Assembly (NCBI GenBank): GCA_964035795.1 | Contig: OZ038320.1 | Coordinates: 13,499,126-13,563,125, forward strand | From: Pterobdella sp. o SKG-2022 | Lineage: Eukaryota; Annelida; Clitellata; Hirudinida; Piscicolidae | Length of the DNA stretch: 64,000 nt | Direction of reading: 5' to 3' | Part shown: positions 26,601 through 39,513 of the stretch, piece after piece | Layout of the letters: every line of letters starts with the position of its first letter | Position numbering within the stretch: position 1 is the first letter of the stretch | Program-made: the position numbers and the translations under genes | The notes under the pieces: model-generated | The model's input: only the letters and a program-made list of their open reading frames with translations | What the model was told of the DNA's origin: nothing | Database searches by the model: none

Positions 26601-27730
26601 CAATAAGAATTTTAGACACTAGCAATAAATAGTTGTTTTGTATTTTGAGCTTGTCACATGTTGAAATTAATTTTAAGTTCGACAGTTCATTTTATAATCA
26701 AACTACCTGTTATTTAGTTTTTTTGAGAAATTGAGATAATATCTCGAATTTTATCATTAAGCTATTAGCATTCGGTCCTTGCTATCGAACACTTGTTCAA
26801 AACATGGCCTTAATGAATAAAATTTACTCTAAAGTTTGAATCAATTTTTTAATTTATTAAGGCTTCATTTCCAGTTTTATAGCTGGTTTTCTTCAGCTGA
26901 AGGTAAAGCACTTGTCACTTAACAAATTGGTGAAAACTGCTTTTTATCTGTTTCAATGATTTTTCTGCTAACCACAAATCGAACAGTACCTAAGCTCCAA
27001 GCACATTTTTAAAATAATTTTTCAATTCCATAGCTTTGCATGTACTAAACTGTTTCCTTCATTATAAAAAGAATTAGAGTGCATACCATCAAGACCTTTT
27101 TTAGTAGGTTGAATAATGACAAGATAGCATGGCCATTAAATTTTAAAATTTACATATAAATGTTAACTTTTAAATGTCAATTAAACAACTGAATCTTAGG
27201 TGTTTTATGATCAAAATGATCACTTGAAAATGGAAGGGATATTCAAATGGGCACTCTTTGAAGAATATCCTTTCAATCCCGAGCATAAAACTTTTCTTGT
27301 TTGTTTATGGTATATCTTATTTATATAAATGACTAAATCGCTTACTTTTAACAAATTTTCTAAAAATTTTTGGTCAGAACTGAATTCACACGATGTACCT
27401 ATGGAATACGTCAAAACAAGGGGATCTCTTTATTTAAAATAGAACACTTCAAGTGGTTGGCACTTTGGCATGAGGTGATGTTTGAGATTAAAAATCATAT
27501 ACAAAAAAAACTATGTATATAAAACTATGTATACAAAATGGATATTCAAATAAAGGAATATTTAATTGATCAAAGTATAAAAAAGAACGAATTCTCAGCA
27601 GATTAATAGCGATGTGATATGTAAGTAAAATGCTTTGTTGGAAACTTTGTACACCTTTTAACAATCATAATTTACAAATATAACTTCAATTAAAACCCAT
27701 TAAACAAGCCAAAAAATGTGAACAAAAAAA
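17691..27730. other. Ten-kilobase interval without a recognised gene
   Basis: This lies between the 5' end of the lectin receptor and the 3' end of MTHFR. I found no exon chain on either strand. It includes a short CA-rich run near 24235-24265 and a strongly T-rich plus strand at about 24880-25740. A minus open frame at 22733-22945 contains four Cys-free to Cys-poor short segments but no family signature, so it is not called. Confidence 0.5.
24880..25740. repeat. T-rich, strand-asymmetric low-complexity tract
   Basis: The plus strand is dominated by T with interspersed catt/ttcatttattt words for nearly 900 bp. No clean repeat unit was found. It reads as low-complexity sequence rather than a coding or satellite region. 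Confidence 0.4.
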
Positions 27731-30700
27731 TTAAGGACCAAGCAACCTTTGAATAACTTCAAAGAGACAACTGGGTTGTGTGAAGTCATTGTCGATGAGG
27801 TTAACAAGGAGATGGTTGTCATGAATATACTTAATAATGTTGTATGAAGAGGACTTTTCCTTGTACAGAGATGCCCATTGAGTCATCCACAAACTGAAGG
27901 CCTCATCCTTTTACGTGTTTTATTAGTAATTATATTTATTGAAAAAAACTAAGAACGAAATTTTATCATTATTTATAGATATCTAATCAAAATAACTATC
28001 ATACATATAAAGTTGCATGCTCCAATAAACAAAAACAAAACTCTCAAATTACAAGCCATTATGATTAAATGAATATAAACAGATGATTGTGATAACAGAT
28101 TATTTCAACAATGAAGCTTTCACGATACAATACAATAACGAATATGATTATAGTGGCATTAACTCCAAGAGTTTCTAGGCCACTAAGCTTTTAATAATCC
28201 CCAATTTAGACTTTAAAAGAATTTTCTTCAATAAAACCTTATGGTAATTTTATCCCAAATGAATCGGTCGAACCTTCCAAAACTTGAAAGAGACAGGGTC
28301 ATATATGGTGGGCTGTACAATCTCCATATTGGGGAAGACTCCCCATGTCAAGGCCGATGACTGGTTCTGGTTGGTCAAGTCATGGTTCTACGAAGGGTTT
28401 TAAGAGTTTCAATAGGGGATGATAGATGTAACTATGAGTAAAAGATTTTGATCAAAAAATTTGATTAAAAACCGAAGCAACTGTGTATAAAAGATTCCAA
28501 AAAGTTCCTATTATATATATATAAAATGTCAATTTCAATCGATGTTTGTTACTATCGCAGATTTTGAATTTATTAAATACAAGCTTAAATAAAAAATAAA
28601 ATATTAATAAATTAATTCTTCTTCCCCAACAAAATTACTAAAAGCTACATGCCAACAGCAACAACAAGTACCTTATGGTTGACGATGTGGTAGTTGACAT
28701 GTGGGTACAGAGTGAGAATGTCTAGCAGTTTTTGTTCCATCTCACAGTCCATGAAGAATTCCAAATAGGCCCTCTGATACACATAACCACCCTCATTACC
28801 CCAGCCATGCACAGGATCACTTGAAAGCACTCCGTTCACTGCAGGCTGTGAGTTTATCGTCATTATTCCTGGGGTGGTTATATTTACGATGGTTGAGTTT
28901 CATAGTTCAATAACATTATAATCATTTCAAGTAAAAGTACTTTTTTGAAAAAAGTTATATTTATTCAAGTCCGAAGACTTTTCAAAGAGATAGTACATTT
29001 CCTAAACTAGTTCACGAAAAGCTCGCTATTTATTCAAATATAAATACTCCTTATTTGCATCTTCCATCAATTTTTGTTTGTTACGATCATTTGTAAAATA
29101 GTTATGCAACTACAAAGCTATAAAACAACTACTGGTTATCTAAAAAACATCTTTACAAAACAAAACACAAATGGACAACATAATGAAGACACCTCTGGAG
29201 TTGATGTAAATGAGCTCCTTCAGGATTCCCATGGTTTCCAGACTGAGTGGGTTGTCGTTCCATGGTATGCAAGGCACCTGTGGTAAAAGAATGTGTGAAA
29301 AAAAAAAAGCTTGAAGGTTGATGTGATAATGATTGAAAGAAGGCATGATAATAATGTAATGATCAACGCAAACAACCTTATGTAATAATTATTTGATGTT
29401 AAAAATGTATCGATATTGATGAAAATGTTCGAAATTGTGCCAGTGACCTTGCTCCTAGACATTATGAACAATAAAATATCTTCATTATTATGAAGAATTG
29501 CTTTAAAAGCTCTTATTTTTTATTTCAGAGTTATTTAAAGGTTTTGTAATGTATTATAATTGCATCTTTCTTATTTGACCTATTATCCCCTGAGGACAGG
29601 CAAGTCGTAGCTTTGAGCAAATTGAAAAAAAACTCGTTCATTTCTTTGTGAGCTTAATTTTCCTGGGAAAACGTGCATTGCGCAATTTATGATTAATAAA
29701 TAAAGATAATGGCACAAAAACTTAAAATATGTATAAATCATTATTATTCCAAACAAATGTCAAATGTCCCTGTCAAATTTAACGTCTTGATTAGTCGTTT
29801 AATTAATTAATTATTGCTTGAGAGCAAGGGCTCTGCGCAAATGAAGATTTGATCAGTTTCAATGTGAGCTGGGAAGTGCTTGAAGGTGTCTTTAGAGAAA
29901 TAGAATCCACAAAAAAATATATATACATTACTTTATCAATATTTATATAATTTTTTAAAACTAATCAGTGATTAACAATTTTTTTCTTTTATAAATATAT
30001 TTATAATTTCAAACATTAACAATTTTTAAAAGGTTTATTTTTTCATAAAAGTACTATAATGAAGCCTGGATATAATGGCCAACTACTTGAGTGCTTGTAT
30101 ATTTTCACATTCCTCTTTATCCAAATGCCCCTATTCTGAAACTACACTTACATTTGAGGCTAAAATTATCGAAAATTATCGTTTTTTGCTATCTTAATAT
30201 ATATTTATAAGTCTTATACAATCGACGTAAAATTTTGACAATTATTTATCAAAATATATGTTTCTAAAAAAGACGTTTGTTCGATTAATATATTTTTGCG
30301 TTAAAAATAGCGCACTTATTTCATAATCCACTTTTGAAGCATCATTTTAAGTCTTAATAAATGTAATGTTTCTACAATTGTTGGAACCTTTGAGAGATTA
30401 AAGTTCGTTCTATATGCATAATAAAACCTTTGCCCTTCATTTAAGGTGTCATTTTGACTGCATCCATTATGTGGAACGAGATCGTTATATAACATTTGTA
30501 GTGCAAGTATTAATCAACAATTATTTTAACACTTAGCCATGAACTAATAACAAAAAATTTTATGAATCAACCTAGTTTTAAATGAAGTAATTTAAAAATT
30601 GTGAAAAGTAAATTGTGATATTAATTAAAACCATTGGTGGTAAAAACATAAAAAAAAGGTGATACGAGATTTATCATCATAATAAACCGAAAAGCTTCGT

Positions 30701-33700
30701 AATCAATCTCTGAACAACTCTGCGTTATATTCTACCACATTATTTGTAGGCTAACAAATTGATCATACAATCATTAGATTATATTGCTATACATGCCTCA
30801 GTAAAATGGATTAACAGCAATCGACTTAAATTATGGATACTTTTGTATCACATTTTCAAAAATAATCAGTTTTAATTAGGACAAATTTTTATAGACTGCC
30901 AGCTCGAGCCAATGCCCAACTCAAAATTACTATATATCAAGATCCATCTTACCTTTCATTATGGACAGTTTGCCTTGCCGTTGTCAACTAAGATCATTAG
31001 TCAAAACCAAACCAAACACCAAACGACAATGGTATCAGAATAGTATTTCATTAATACCTGCTATCAGAGTCTAATTTTATCCAAGTTATAAGAAAAATCA
31101 GCCTTGAATTTCAGAGTTTGGTGCATTTTGATTGAAATAATGCTGATGATTTTTTCAGACATTGTATGTATTTTTCTTTAATATTTTGTAACAAAAAACA
31201 TCAATTAGGAAGAATTTTTAATACATTTATTGAGAAGCAAAAGCTATAATTTTCGACAAGTTTAGCCCTAACGTTTTATGATAAGGCTAAACTTATCGAA
31301 AATTATAGCTTTTGATCCCGATGATTATTTATTCAAATTTATAAACTTCGTAATTTAATGAAACTTAAAAACCATTATGTTTTTTCAATATTTCATCTCA
31401 ATATATAGATTGTATATATTCAATATTTAACACTGTTTAAATCCTGGTTTGGAATAAAAAATTCTCAAAAAAACTTTAAAGCTCACAGATGAAATATAAA
31501 TTTACTTTTTACACACATTAGTTTGCCAATAAAAACAGGATAAATAAGAAAACTTAAGACACAATATCACATGCTGATGACAGCAATTTCATTTTCTAAA
31601 AATGATAAAAATCAAATAACATGAAACATTATAAAAATACAGAATTAAATGAAGTATATAATAGGCTTTCAAAAAATCATCTCATAATGAATACATCTAA
31701 GACTTATTCCACAGTCTTCAAAAACTCCAACTCCTTGCCTCTCCTAACTCCTTTTTATATCGTTCTTTTTTGCATACCACCCCTCATTCATGGAATTCTT
31801 TTCTACTTAATCAGTGTCTCTCACCTTTTTTTGAACATTTTCACAAGCGTTCAAAAACGCAGCTATGTAGCCGCATCTCTCTGCCCTAGTTCCTCAGACT
31901 ACGCAAGCGCCTCTGCAGCAAATCTAGTTTGCAAACTGTGCGCCTCACAAATGAACTATTAATTAATAAACGAATATTAATTGAAAAAACTAAACTTTTT
32001 ATGAATAATACTCCGATACTATACAAAGAAAATATTAAATATTTAGGAATATTTGTCACAAATCTAAACTTCAAGTCTCATATAAACTACCTTATTTAAG
32101 TTATACAAAACTGAAAGCACAATAAACTTCTTGAAAAACACATAAATTCAATAGTAATGCATTATAAAATTATTATGCTTTATTTTATTCCCAGGTAAAT
32201 TATTTTAATAGTATAATGGATAGTACATACAAGTCTTGAAAAAGATCAATATTCAAAATTTTAAAATGAGGACAATGTAAAATTCACTCTTATGATAAAA
32301 ATGAACTAAAAATATTGGCTATGAAAAAAATAAGCATTCTACACATTTTAAGCTACATGTATGAAAATAAAAATAATTAGCTTCCATTCTCTTTTAATGA
32401 TCTAATAAAAAAGAAAACATGATTATAACGTTGCAAACAATAAACTAAGATTAATAATATTAATAATTCCAGAACAAATAAAAAACTGCTATTTTAAACT
32501 ACGAAAAACTTGAAAACTGGAAGGAGCTACCAAAGTATGCAGAATTCAAAATCAAGATTTTTGAAAAATTATTCAAAATAATCTACTATGCAATAACATC
32601 TCAAACTTTTCTTCTTAGTTACTGTAGTTAACAATAGATGCTTTGAAAAAAAATTGATACAATTGAATAATATATACATAATTATCTTTTCTTTGTTTAT
32701 AATTATATTTATTCATTTTAGTTATATATTCATTTTTTATCAAAAAAAATTTTATTATTAGATTTCAAATCGAATTTTATTTCATATTATAATGCTTAAT
32801 TAGTATAATGAAAAATTTTCGGTGTTCCTTCAAATTGAATATGATGTGCAATCTAATTCTTAAGTTTTCAACTTTATTTTTATCAAAACTTGCATTGAAT
32901 GTCTTCTAAAAAATTTTTTAAATCATTTGAAATTGTTTGAAAAATGGGCCTAAAACTGTACTTTAAAATAATCGCTTGTAAAAAGCTTCTTCAATTTTTT
33001 AAATAAACATGGCTTTAATGAATTGATATAACCACATAACAACTTATATTCAATACACAAACAACCGATAAAATAACTAACCTTGACTCCACTACGATTT
33101 GTCTCCCCATTGAGGTTATGTACAAAAACATCCCACACATCTTTCACCCCCTTTAACTCCTCTCCCCAGATCTTCAATAACTCCTCCTTGGGCATTTTCG
33201 GCTTAATATAAAAAAGATAATAGTCGTCAAGATCTCTGAATGATGCCGATGCCGAGTTTCCCCATCTGAGTGGGTTGTGTTTATGCCATTGCAACATGTT
33301 ATTCGTATTAAAATAATAATAAATATTAACAATAATATAAATAATCACCTCCCGTTAGGAAACTCTTCCCAGTTAGCTGTTCTGTAGATGTAACTCTCGG
33401 GTCTGGAGTTCCAGAATATGGGCCTTACACTCTCCATGCATCTGTAGTCAAGTTTGTATGGTATAAACAATTATTGTTTGTTCTGTGTTAAAATTCAAAA
33501 GAAATAGTAAATCATAAAGTCTAGCAAAATGTACAAAATAAAAACAAAGACCATAGAATTTGAAAGTTTCAAACTTCAAAGTAAACTTTTTAATGACTTA
33601 TAAAGTGGTGTTTTTAATTTTATTTTTTCAATAGACTAATCATAAGTTATAATCCCCAACTGTAAAATTTAAACTCATGATTTTCCCTCTTATATCGAGT

Positions 33701-36700
33701 TAAACATGTATGAACTCGTTAATAAACTAAATCTTTAGTTTTCGGAAGGTAAGGTAAAACTGGCTTCAGAAAAATGATTTCGCTGAAAACGTCAATTCTC
33801 CTTTACCTTATTTTTATCGGCAAAAATTTGAAAGACCTCAATGTTAGTATTCTACTGATATACGTGTAACTTTATCAATCAATTGCGAAAGAATGGACTG
33901 GTCTAGAATCTGTTTTATATCATACATTGAAGTGCTTAGAATTATTTTTAGATTACTCCAAAAAGCATTTATAACAAACAATATCAACACACTACACGAA
34001 TAGCCAAAGAAAATTTCCATGCTACTACAAGAGCATCAATGCAGTCATGCGTTTGATGGTTTTTTACTCATTTTAATTATGAAGCTCCCTTTAAAAATAA
34101 ATAGTTAAAATGATAGATTCATATGATTTTAGTTCATCTGTAGCCATATGTTAGAGTGCAGTATTATGTGTTGTTAGGTCCCTCCAAAGGGGGTCCCTCA
34201 GTGGTCCTGAAGTTGGTTTTACGCAAGCATCAATACTTAGTTACATAATTTTGTGAACCAAGCATCAATATATCAATGAAGATGATTATACGACTAAAGA
34301 TAAGATGCGGTTTTTTCTTAGTCTTGTTTTTAACGCCTGTTAATATAAGCGCATAAGGATTTAAGCAAGCTTCATCTTTTTGATGAAATCCGGCTCCGTG
34401 ATAATTTTAATGATATTACTTGAATCTTTCAATTTTGTTTTTGTCAACAGGTTTTTTATGGGTGCAATTAAAAATAATTATATATACCTAGCATGAAGGA
34501 AACAACATTTATTTTTAAGATAAAAAGAATAAAATGAAGTTGGTTTTCCCCAAACTTCTCAAGTTCAATTACATGGCTCATAGATAATGAATGACGTTAA
34601 GTTTCAATTAGTAACACTTAAACTTACATCACTACTAACAACTAAATAAATTGCCCAAAAGATGTGAAAAAATACGAAACTGTCCAAAAAATCGTGTAGT
34701 AATTGAAGTAAAATAATGAAAATTAAATCAACAGCATTACATCTGTCGACGTAAAAATGCCGGAAACCAATATAATAGAAACAAACACTAAGGTTTATTG
34801 AGAAACTTAATACACGAAGCTTTTCCTAAGAGTATCTTACATTATCTAGTGTTTGTTTCTATTATATAGCATTACATCTCATGCCTAAATAATATACTCT
34901 TGAAATGTATAATTTTTTTGAATGCACCAACCTATTGTGATGAGCAGAAGCCTTCCAAGGCAGGGCTTTCTTTGGATTCTCAAGCCAAAAACCTAGTGCT
35001 TTGAGAATTTCTATAGTTGCAAACTCTCTATTAAGAGTGTAAAAGTGCAATCCATTCACATACCCACTGTGCAAGAAATTCGTGATGAGATTAAATAACA
35101 AAAATATAAATAAATAATATTTCAAACATTTGTTTGTCCAACGCATATAGTTAAGTAACTAATGTAAAAGAATTTTGATGACCATGGTAAAGTTGTTGAT
35201 TTTTATGAATTTCTAATACAACTAAAAAAGATAATTGTGCAGCGAATTCTAACCTATTGAGCAGTTCCCGACACATGTCAATGCAGTAGTCAATGCCAAA
35301 CTTCCTGACAGCTTCATCATTGTCCTTCACAGGCCTCAAACTCTCCCACACCTCATTGGGAACCTCAAGCTTTGACAACCTCGCTATGTTTGATAGAGAT
35401 TGATAAGCCTGTGTAGGTGTCGTCGAAATTGGAGATTTGAGGCAATAATGTAAATTTTTTAATTTTTAATGTGTATCATAATAATATAAACCGATTATTA
35501 TATACGTTTTTAACTAGTGAACTGAGAGCAAAAAATCAATGAAGAAGAAAGCAGGAGACCTGGATGGGAAGGATGCCAGGTATGATGGGGCAGGTGATGT
35601 TCCTCTCTCTACAGTCCTTCACAAATTTTATGAACGTTGAAGACTTGAAAAATAGCTGAGTAATGATGTAATCTGCACCAGCATCGACTTTTTCCTTCAG
35701 CTGCCTCAGATCTTCCTCGTAAGAAGGCGCTTCGGGGTGGCCAGTCGGGTAGCCTGTGGTGGTGCCGACAATTCTATTAACAACACATCATCTGAGTACG
35801 TTTGATATTTTTTAATTAAGGTTGTGCCATTCCTAAAGTGAAATTGATAATTATATAACAGATAAAAACGGTTTCTGTTTTAATTTAGATGAACATAAAG
35901 TTCAAATAACTAATGATAACTATAAAGTTGATTGCTTGAGTGTGACATTTGGCTTTGTACTTAATTATGTAACTTTATTTTTTGAAAAAGCTCTGTTTTA
36001 ATGTCAATTAATTTTATGTATAACATAATTTAAATAATGTTTATAAACAAATGACGCCGTGATCTCGCTCAATATTTTAACTGACCAGCAACACAGATGA
36101 CAAAGTAGTCGCCATAGTGCTTCCTGATGAACCTCACCAAATCACTTGCATGGTTGAAGCCATCATCCACAGGTTGCCATGTGTCGCAGTTTGCAGGTAA
36201 ATCTGAGAATGTTTAATGCACGTCAAAAATAAATATATTCAATTTGGTTGTTTAATTTCTTTGACATTTGTTTTTTGGGTAATATATAAATTATTAACTG
36301 TTGGACCACATAAATTTCAATAGTAAAAATTAGCTTTGGCATGGATAAACCCTCATACCTCCTCGAAGGGCAAGAAGGTTCTTTAGTCCTCTATCCTTTG
36401 CCTTGTCAAGAATCTCAAAAACATTTTGTTTGGAAAGACCCACACAAGTCATGTGCATCATGGTGTCCAGACCACAGTAGTTCAACATTGTGCCTGTTGT
36501 CACATGGTTGTGTTAGGTCAATTTCAGCTATTCAAATAGCATAACAATAATAATAATAATGTAAAAAACTTTCATAGCCCCTCTTACATGTCATTCAGAG
36601 GAGCTCTGCTATGAACTCTTTAAGAAGAATAAGATAGCAAGAAGATTTATGATTCAGAGGAAGAGAATTCCCTAAAAGTGGGCCAAAAAAAGAAAAAGCA

Positions 36701-37777
36701 GTTTTAGCATAAGAATAAGAGAGAGATAATGAAGAGCTGAAAGCGAGAAGAGGACCATAGGCTGGCACGTTTAGGAGGTAGTAAAAGGTTAGAAAGATAG
36801 GAAAGTGAAGTAGAATGAGAAATATTATGCATGAGAGAAGAGATTTTGAACGAAGAGCGAAAGTGAAGAAATAGCTAGTAAAGATCAATAAGTGAGGGAG
36901 AGATATGAGAGTTGAAGTAATCAAGTTGGGAGAGAACAAGAGAGCAGACAAGAATCTTGAGAGACATCATCGAGATAAGAAGAGATCTGTCTAATACAAT
37001 ATAGGTGAAAAAAAAAACAAGAAGAAGCAACGAAGAATATTTGAGGCTTAAAAGAAAGGGAAGAATCAAAAAGAAAAGCAAGATTAAATTTTTGAGAAAA
37101 TATTGATAATCATGAAAATTAAAAATTGTTTAATTAATTGACATTAATGATACAAAATAAGTTTATTACTATATTTTTATGGCATCAAAAAACTTTTTAG
37201 CACAAATTTTTTATAATTTTACAAAACCAAATATCAAAAATTTTATGAAAGTTAATCTTATAAAAATTATTGAAAAATTGATTTATTTGTAACGAATAAA
37301 CTTAATTCTACATTTTAAAATTATATTTTCATAATGGATCCATACTTGCAATGCTCATGGTGCTGTTGATACTTTCCGAATAGTTATCGCCTCCAGTTTT
37401 CCATGTTATATCACAAAATAAAGGATTTGCTGTGGCAAGATAACCCATTCTGTTTTTATGTATTAAAAAAATTTACTTTCCAACTTTTTTTCCGTATAAT
37501 GATAATAATAAACAAACATTTTTATCAGATTGATGCTACCCTGAACGGTTTTTGGTGGAAAAAATTCGAATGAACAGAAAAGTGAGTTTTTATTAATTCT
37601 GTCATTGATACGATCAATCAAACGTCTATATGTACTACGAGGTAAGTCGGAGTTTGAATCAATCCGACTAAAATCAGCTTCGGATGAGTGGCAATGTTTC
37701 AAAAATGGATGTTTGTGGGATCCATTTATAGAAGTTTGATCCATTTTCTCTGTTATTTCGGAACTCATCGGTATCAT
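27731..37777 (-). CDS. MTHFR: Methylenetetrahydrofolate reductase, complete
   Basis: This enzyme reduces 5,10-methylene-THF to 5-methyl-THF with FAD and NAD(P)H, in cytosolic one-carbon metabolism, supplying methyl groups for methionine synthesis. Thirteen exons: 37518-37777, 37346-37449, 36359-36493, 36086-36202, 35560-35753, 35254-35408, 34932-35066, 33349-33441, 33082-33265, 29193-29277, 28672-28868, 28274-28387, 27731-27907. All phases chain; the sum is 1950 nt, or 649 residues (human about 656). The catalytic half carries [10 protein letters not shown] (Glu71, likely equivalent to the human catalytic Glu63), [14 protein letters not shown] and [10 protein letters not shown]. The C-terminal SAM-regulatory half carries [28 protein letters not shown] and [14 protein letters not shown]. 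The N-terminus is Ser/Thr-containing, as in animals where phosphorylation modulates the enzyme. M4 is an alternative start. Introns hold LINE fragments and foldbacks. Confidence 0.95.
31238..31314. repeat. Foldback element with 30-bp arms
   Basis: The left arm (31238-31267) and right arm (31285-31313/4) are inverted copies with one mismatch. The right arm starts ggctaaacttatcgaaaatt. The loop is only 17 nt. A related single arm occurs at about 30158-30181 (ggctaaaattatcgaaaatt), so this is a dispersed family and not a one-off palindrome. Confidence 0.65.
31560..32600 (+). mobile_element. LINE reverse transcriptase 3' half, interrupted
   Basis: The plus strand reads HADDSNFIF (a degenerate YADD box), then [21 protein letters not shown], a typical RT segment after the catalytic site. 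After about 225 bp of foreign sequence it resumes with [20 protein letters not shown] and SHINYL, the usual downstream RT motif. Near 32515-32570 it has [16 protein letters not shown], an RT C-terminus. Stops and frameshifts show it is dead. CR1/jockey-like by motif style; clade uncertain. Confidence 0.75.
31730..31962 (+). mobile_element. CR1/L2-like LINE 3' end nested in another LINE
   Basis: This segment is a 5'-truncated copy of the same sequence seen in reverse orientation at 46270-46560. Both carry the words tttgcaaact, ctgcag and tcatggaattc-type blocks in the same order. In the 46-kb copy the frame reads APHLWNSLPL, the classic C-terminus of CR1/L2 reverse transcriptase. Here it sits inside the RT frame of a plus-strand LINE, so it inserted later. 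Confidence 0.72.
34733..34879. mobile_element. Foldback/MITE with 21-bp terminal inverted repeats
   Basis: Perfect 21-bp inverted repeats lie at 34770-34790 (atataatagaaacaaacact plus a) and 34847-34867. Direct repeats of 12 bp, agcattacatct, flank the insertion at 34733-34744 and 34868-34879 and could be a target-site duplication. The core cacgaagcttttcctaaga (34813-34831) recurs with one change at 44304-44322. It lies in MTHFR intron 7, about 50 bp from an exon. Confidence 0.65.
36543..37085 (-). mobile_element. CR1/L2-like LINE 3' fragment in MTHFR intron 2
   Basis: On the minus strand the frames read [13 protein letters not shown], then [14 protein letters not shown], the order found in the C-terminal part of CR1/L2 reverse transcriptases (LVxSRLDYCNSLL ... 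APxLWNSLPL). The 3' end carries an (ATT)n tail, seen as ataataataat on the plus strand at 36543-36560. Frameshifts are present. It is strikingly purine-rich on the plus strand. Confidence 0.68.
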
Positions 37778-38789
37778 TATCTAAAAGTATCTGTTTGGTT
37801 TTAAATATTTGTTAAAAGTGCACTTAGCCAATAAACTGAATTATTTATTTTTCTACTAAAGTTAAAAAAACATTTTAAATTAGTTTTATTTTTTTAAAAT
37901 ACTTTGAAAAGTTATTCTAACCTTAAATACACATTGGGCGCACCAAGGCAAATAAGTTTTACGACGAAGAGACACGAAACAAATCTTGTCTTGTTTTATA
38001 GTATTTGCTAACCAATCAGATGCTTCGTCTTATTAATAATTCATTAGTGACATTAGTTTTATTTGTAAAGTAGGTATTAAATCAGCTATATTGAATGATA
38101 TAAACTTTAGTTTCGTTAAAATGGAGATGAAAAATTCTCCAAATTGCTAGATCACATTAACAGTTATTTTAAATATGATTAATTTTTTTTTTGAAGTTAT
38201 CAAATTATTTCTGTTTAGCCGTTTGAGCGTCTTGAAAAGGCTTAGCATGAGATTTGTGATTCTCGACCGACTGAAAAGATGAGGATGATCTTAAAAAATG
38301 TTTATTTTAAAAAATGTATCATCATGTCCGTCATATTGTCAAAATAATGCGAATTGAAAGAAAATACATGAACAAACTTGATCTGCCAAAAACATGGGCA
38401 TTTATTGAAGAGTCAATCTTGGCCGAGAAGACGATACTAACAAGACGTTTTTGTGACATAATCGCTAGTATGAAATGAACTGGTTTAATATAAATAAATT
38501 GAATATAATGAAAAAAGTTAATTGGAATAAACATAAATAAATAAAATAAATATAAGTAGAGTAAATAAAGTATAAATAAATAAGATCATTTCATTAAGGT
38601 ATCTACAAACACTATAAACACATATGATATAAAAATAAATATAAATAAAATTACTGATTTTATAATGAACAAATAATTGATAATATAAAATGTAAGAAAC
38701 CCCTATTAATTTTAAATATAAAATTAAATCAAGTTTTATAATGAAATAGAGTTTTTAAAAAACAAAGATTATTAGTTTTAGACATCTGA

Positions 38790-38930
38790 GGCTAAACTAC
38801 GCCAAACTTAGCGTCTGCATTTCAAGGCTGCTTATTTGTTATAATCTGGATAACAGCAGACTAAGGTAGCAGGTATCGACACACTGATATTTTGGTATCA
38901 CTATTGTTTAGTTTGGCGTATGATCCTTTT
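38790..38930. repeat. Dispersed hairpin repeat (MITE-like), copy 1
   Basis: Inverted termini tacgccaaac (38798-38807) and gtttggcgta (38911-38920) enclose about 100 bp. The internal block ggctgcttatttgttataat followed by ctgg and taaca is shared with the copy at 54480-54590, as is the terminal gatgatcct-like word. Two dispersed copies with inverted ends suggest a small non-autonomous DNA element. Confidence 0.55.
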
Positions 38931-39130
38931 TTTTTTTGACAACGTCAAGTTAAACTGTCCTAATGCTGAAACGGGGGATTTTGAATTTGATCATTACAAA
39001 TTGATCGTTAGCTTGGACTGGCAGTCAATAAAAAATGTTTTTTGCTCTGTTTTAATTCACTCGTTGACACCACAGCCATCATGAGCGGTTTTGAGCCTTC
39101 CTTCTTCATTCATACGTACGATTAAGTCAA

Positions 39131-39268
39131 ATATATAAATTTTAAAGATAATAATATATAAAATATAAATAATATATAAATTTTAAAGATAATAATATAT
39201 AAAATATAAATTTTAAAGATCATAATATATAAAATAAAAATAATATATAAATTTTAAAGATAATAAAA
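39131..39268. repeat. AT-rich minisatellite
   Basis: Four imperfect copies of a unit containing aatatataaattttaaaga are arranged head to tail, with unit spacing alternating between about 27 and 50 bp. Confidence 0.7.
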
Positions 39269-39513
39269 ACATTTGAGTTCAAACAAAAATAATACTGAAT
39301 GAAACACAATAATTCTACCATGAGTACTGACACCATTCATAAATTCAAATTTGCATAATTTCAATATCTAGCTAGCTTGACTCATTCTTGTATTCTAAAA
39401 TTTGCTTTATTTTTCAATTAATTTTTTTGGTCTTATTATATGTTTTAAATCCTTTTAAAATTTGAAAAATTTTATATTTTTATTTAATTAACTTTACTTC
39501 ATATATTTCGTTA

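Larger units (their letters stand above)
29278..33081 (-). other. Intron 9 of MTHFR with nested mobile elements
   Basis: This 3.8-kb intron carries a plus-strand LINE split by another LINE fragment (31560-32600) and a foldback at 31238-31314. The rest is AT-rich with no recognised content. Confidence 0.6.
37778..39513. other. Upstream region of MTHFR
   Basis: No gene recognised. It should contain the MTHFR promoter. It also holds a hairpin-forming repeat (38790-38930) and an AT-rich minisatellite (39131-39268). Confidence 0.5.

Noticed and set aside
36595..37081. Minus-strand hydrophobic open frames resembling membrane proteins
   Set aside because: They are frames of a CR1/L2-like LINE 3' end; the LDYFNS and GNSLPL motifs explain them.
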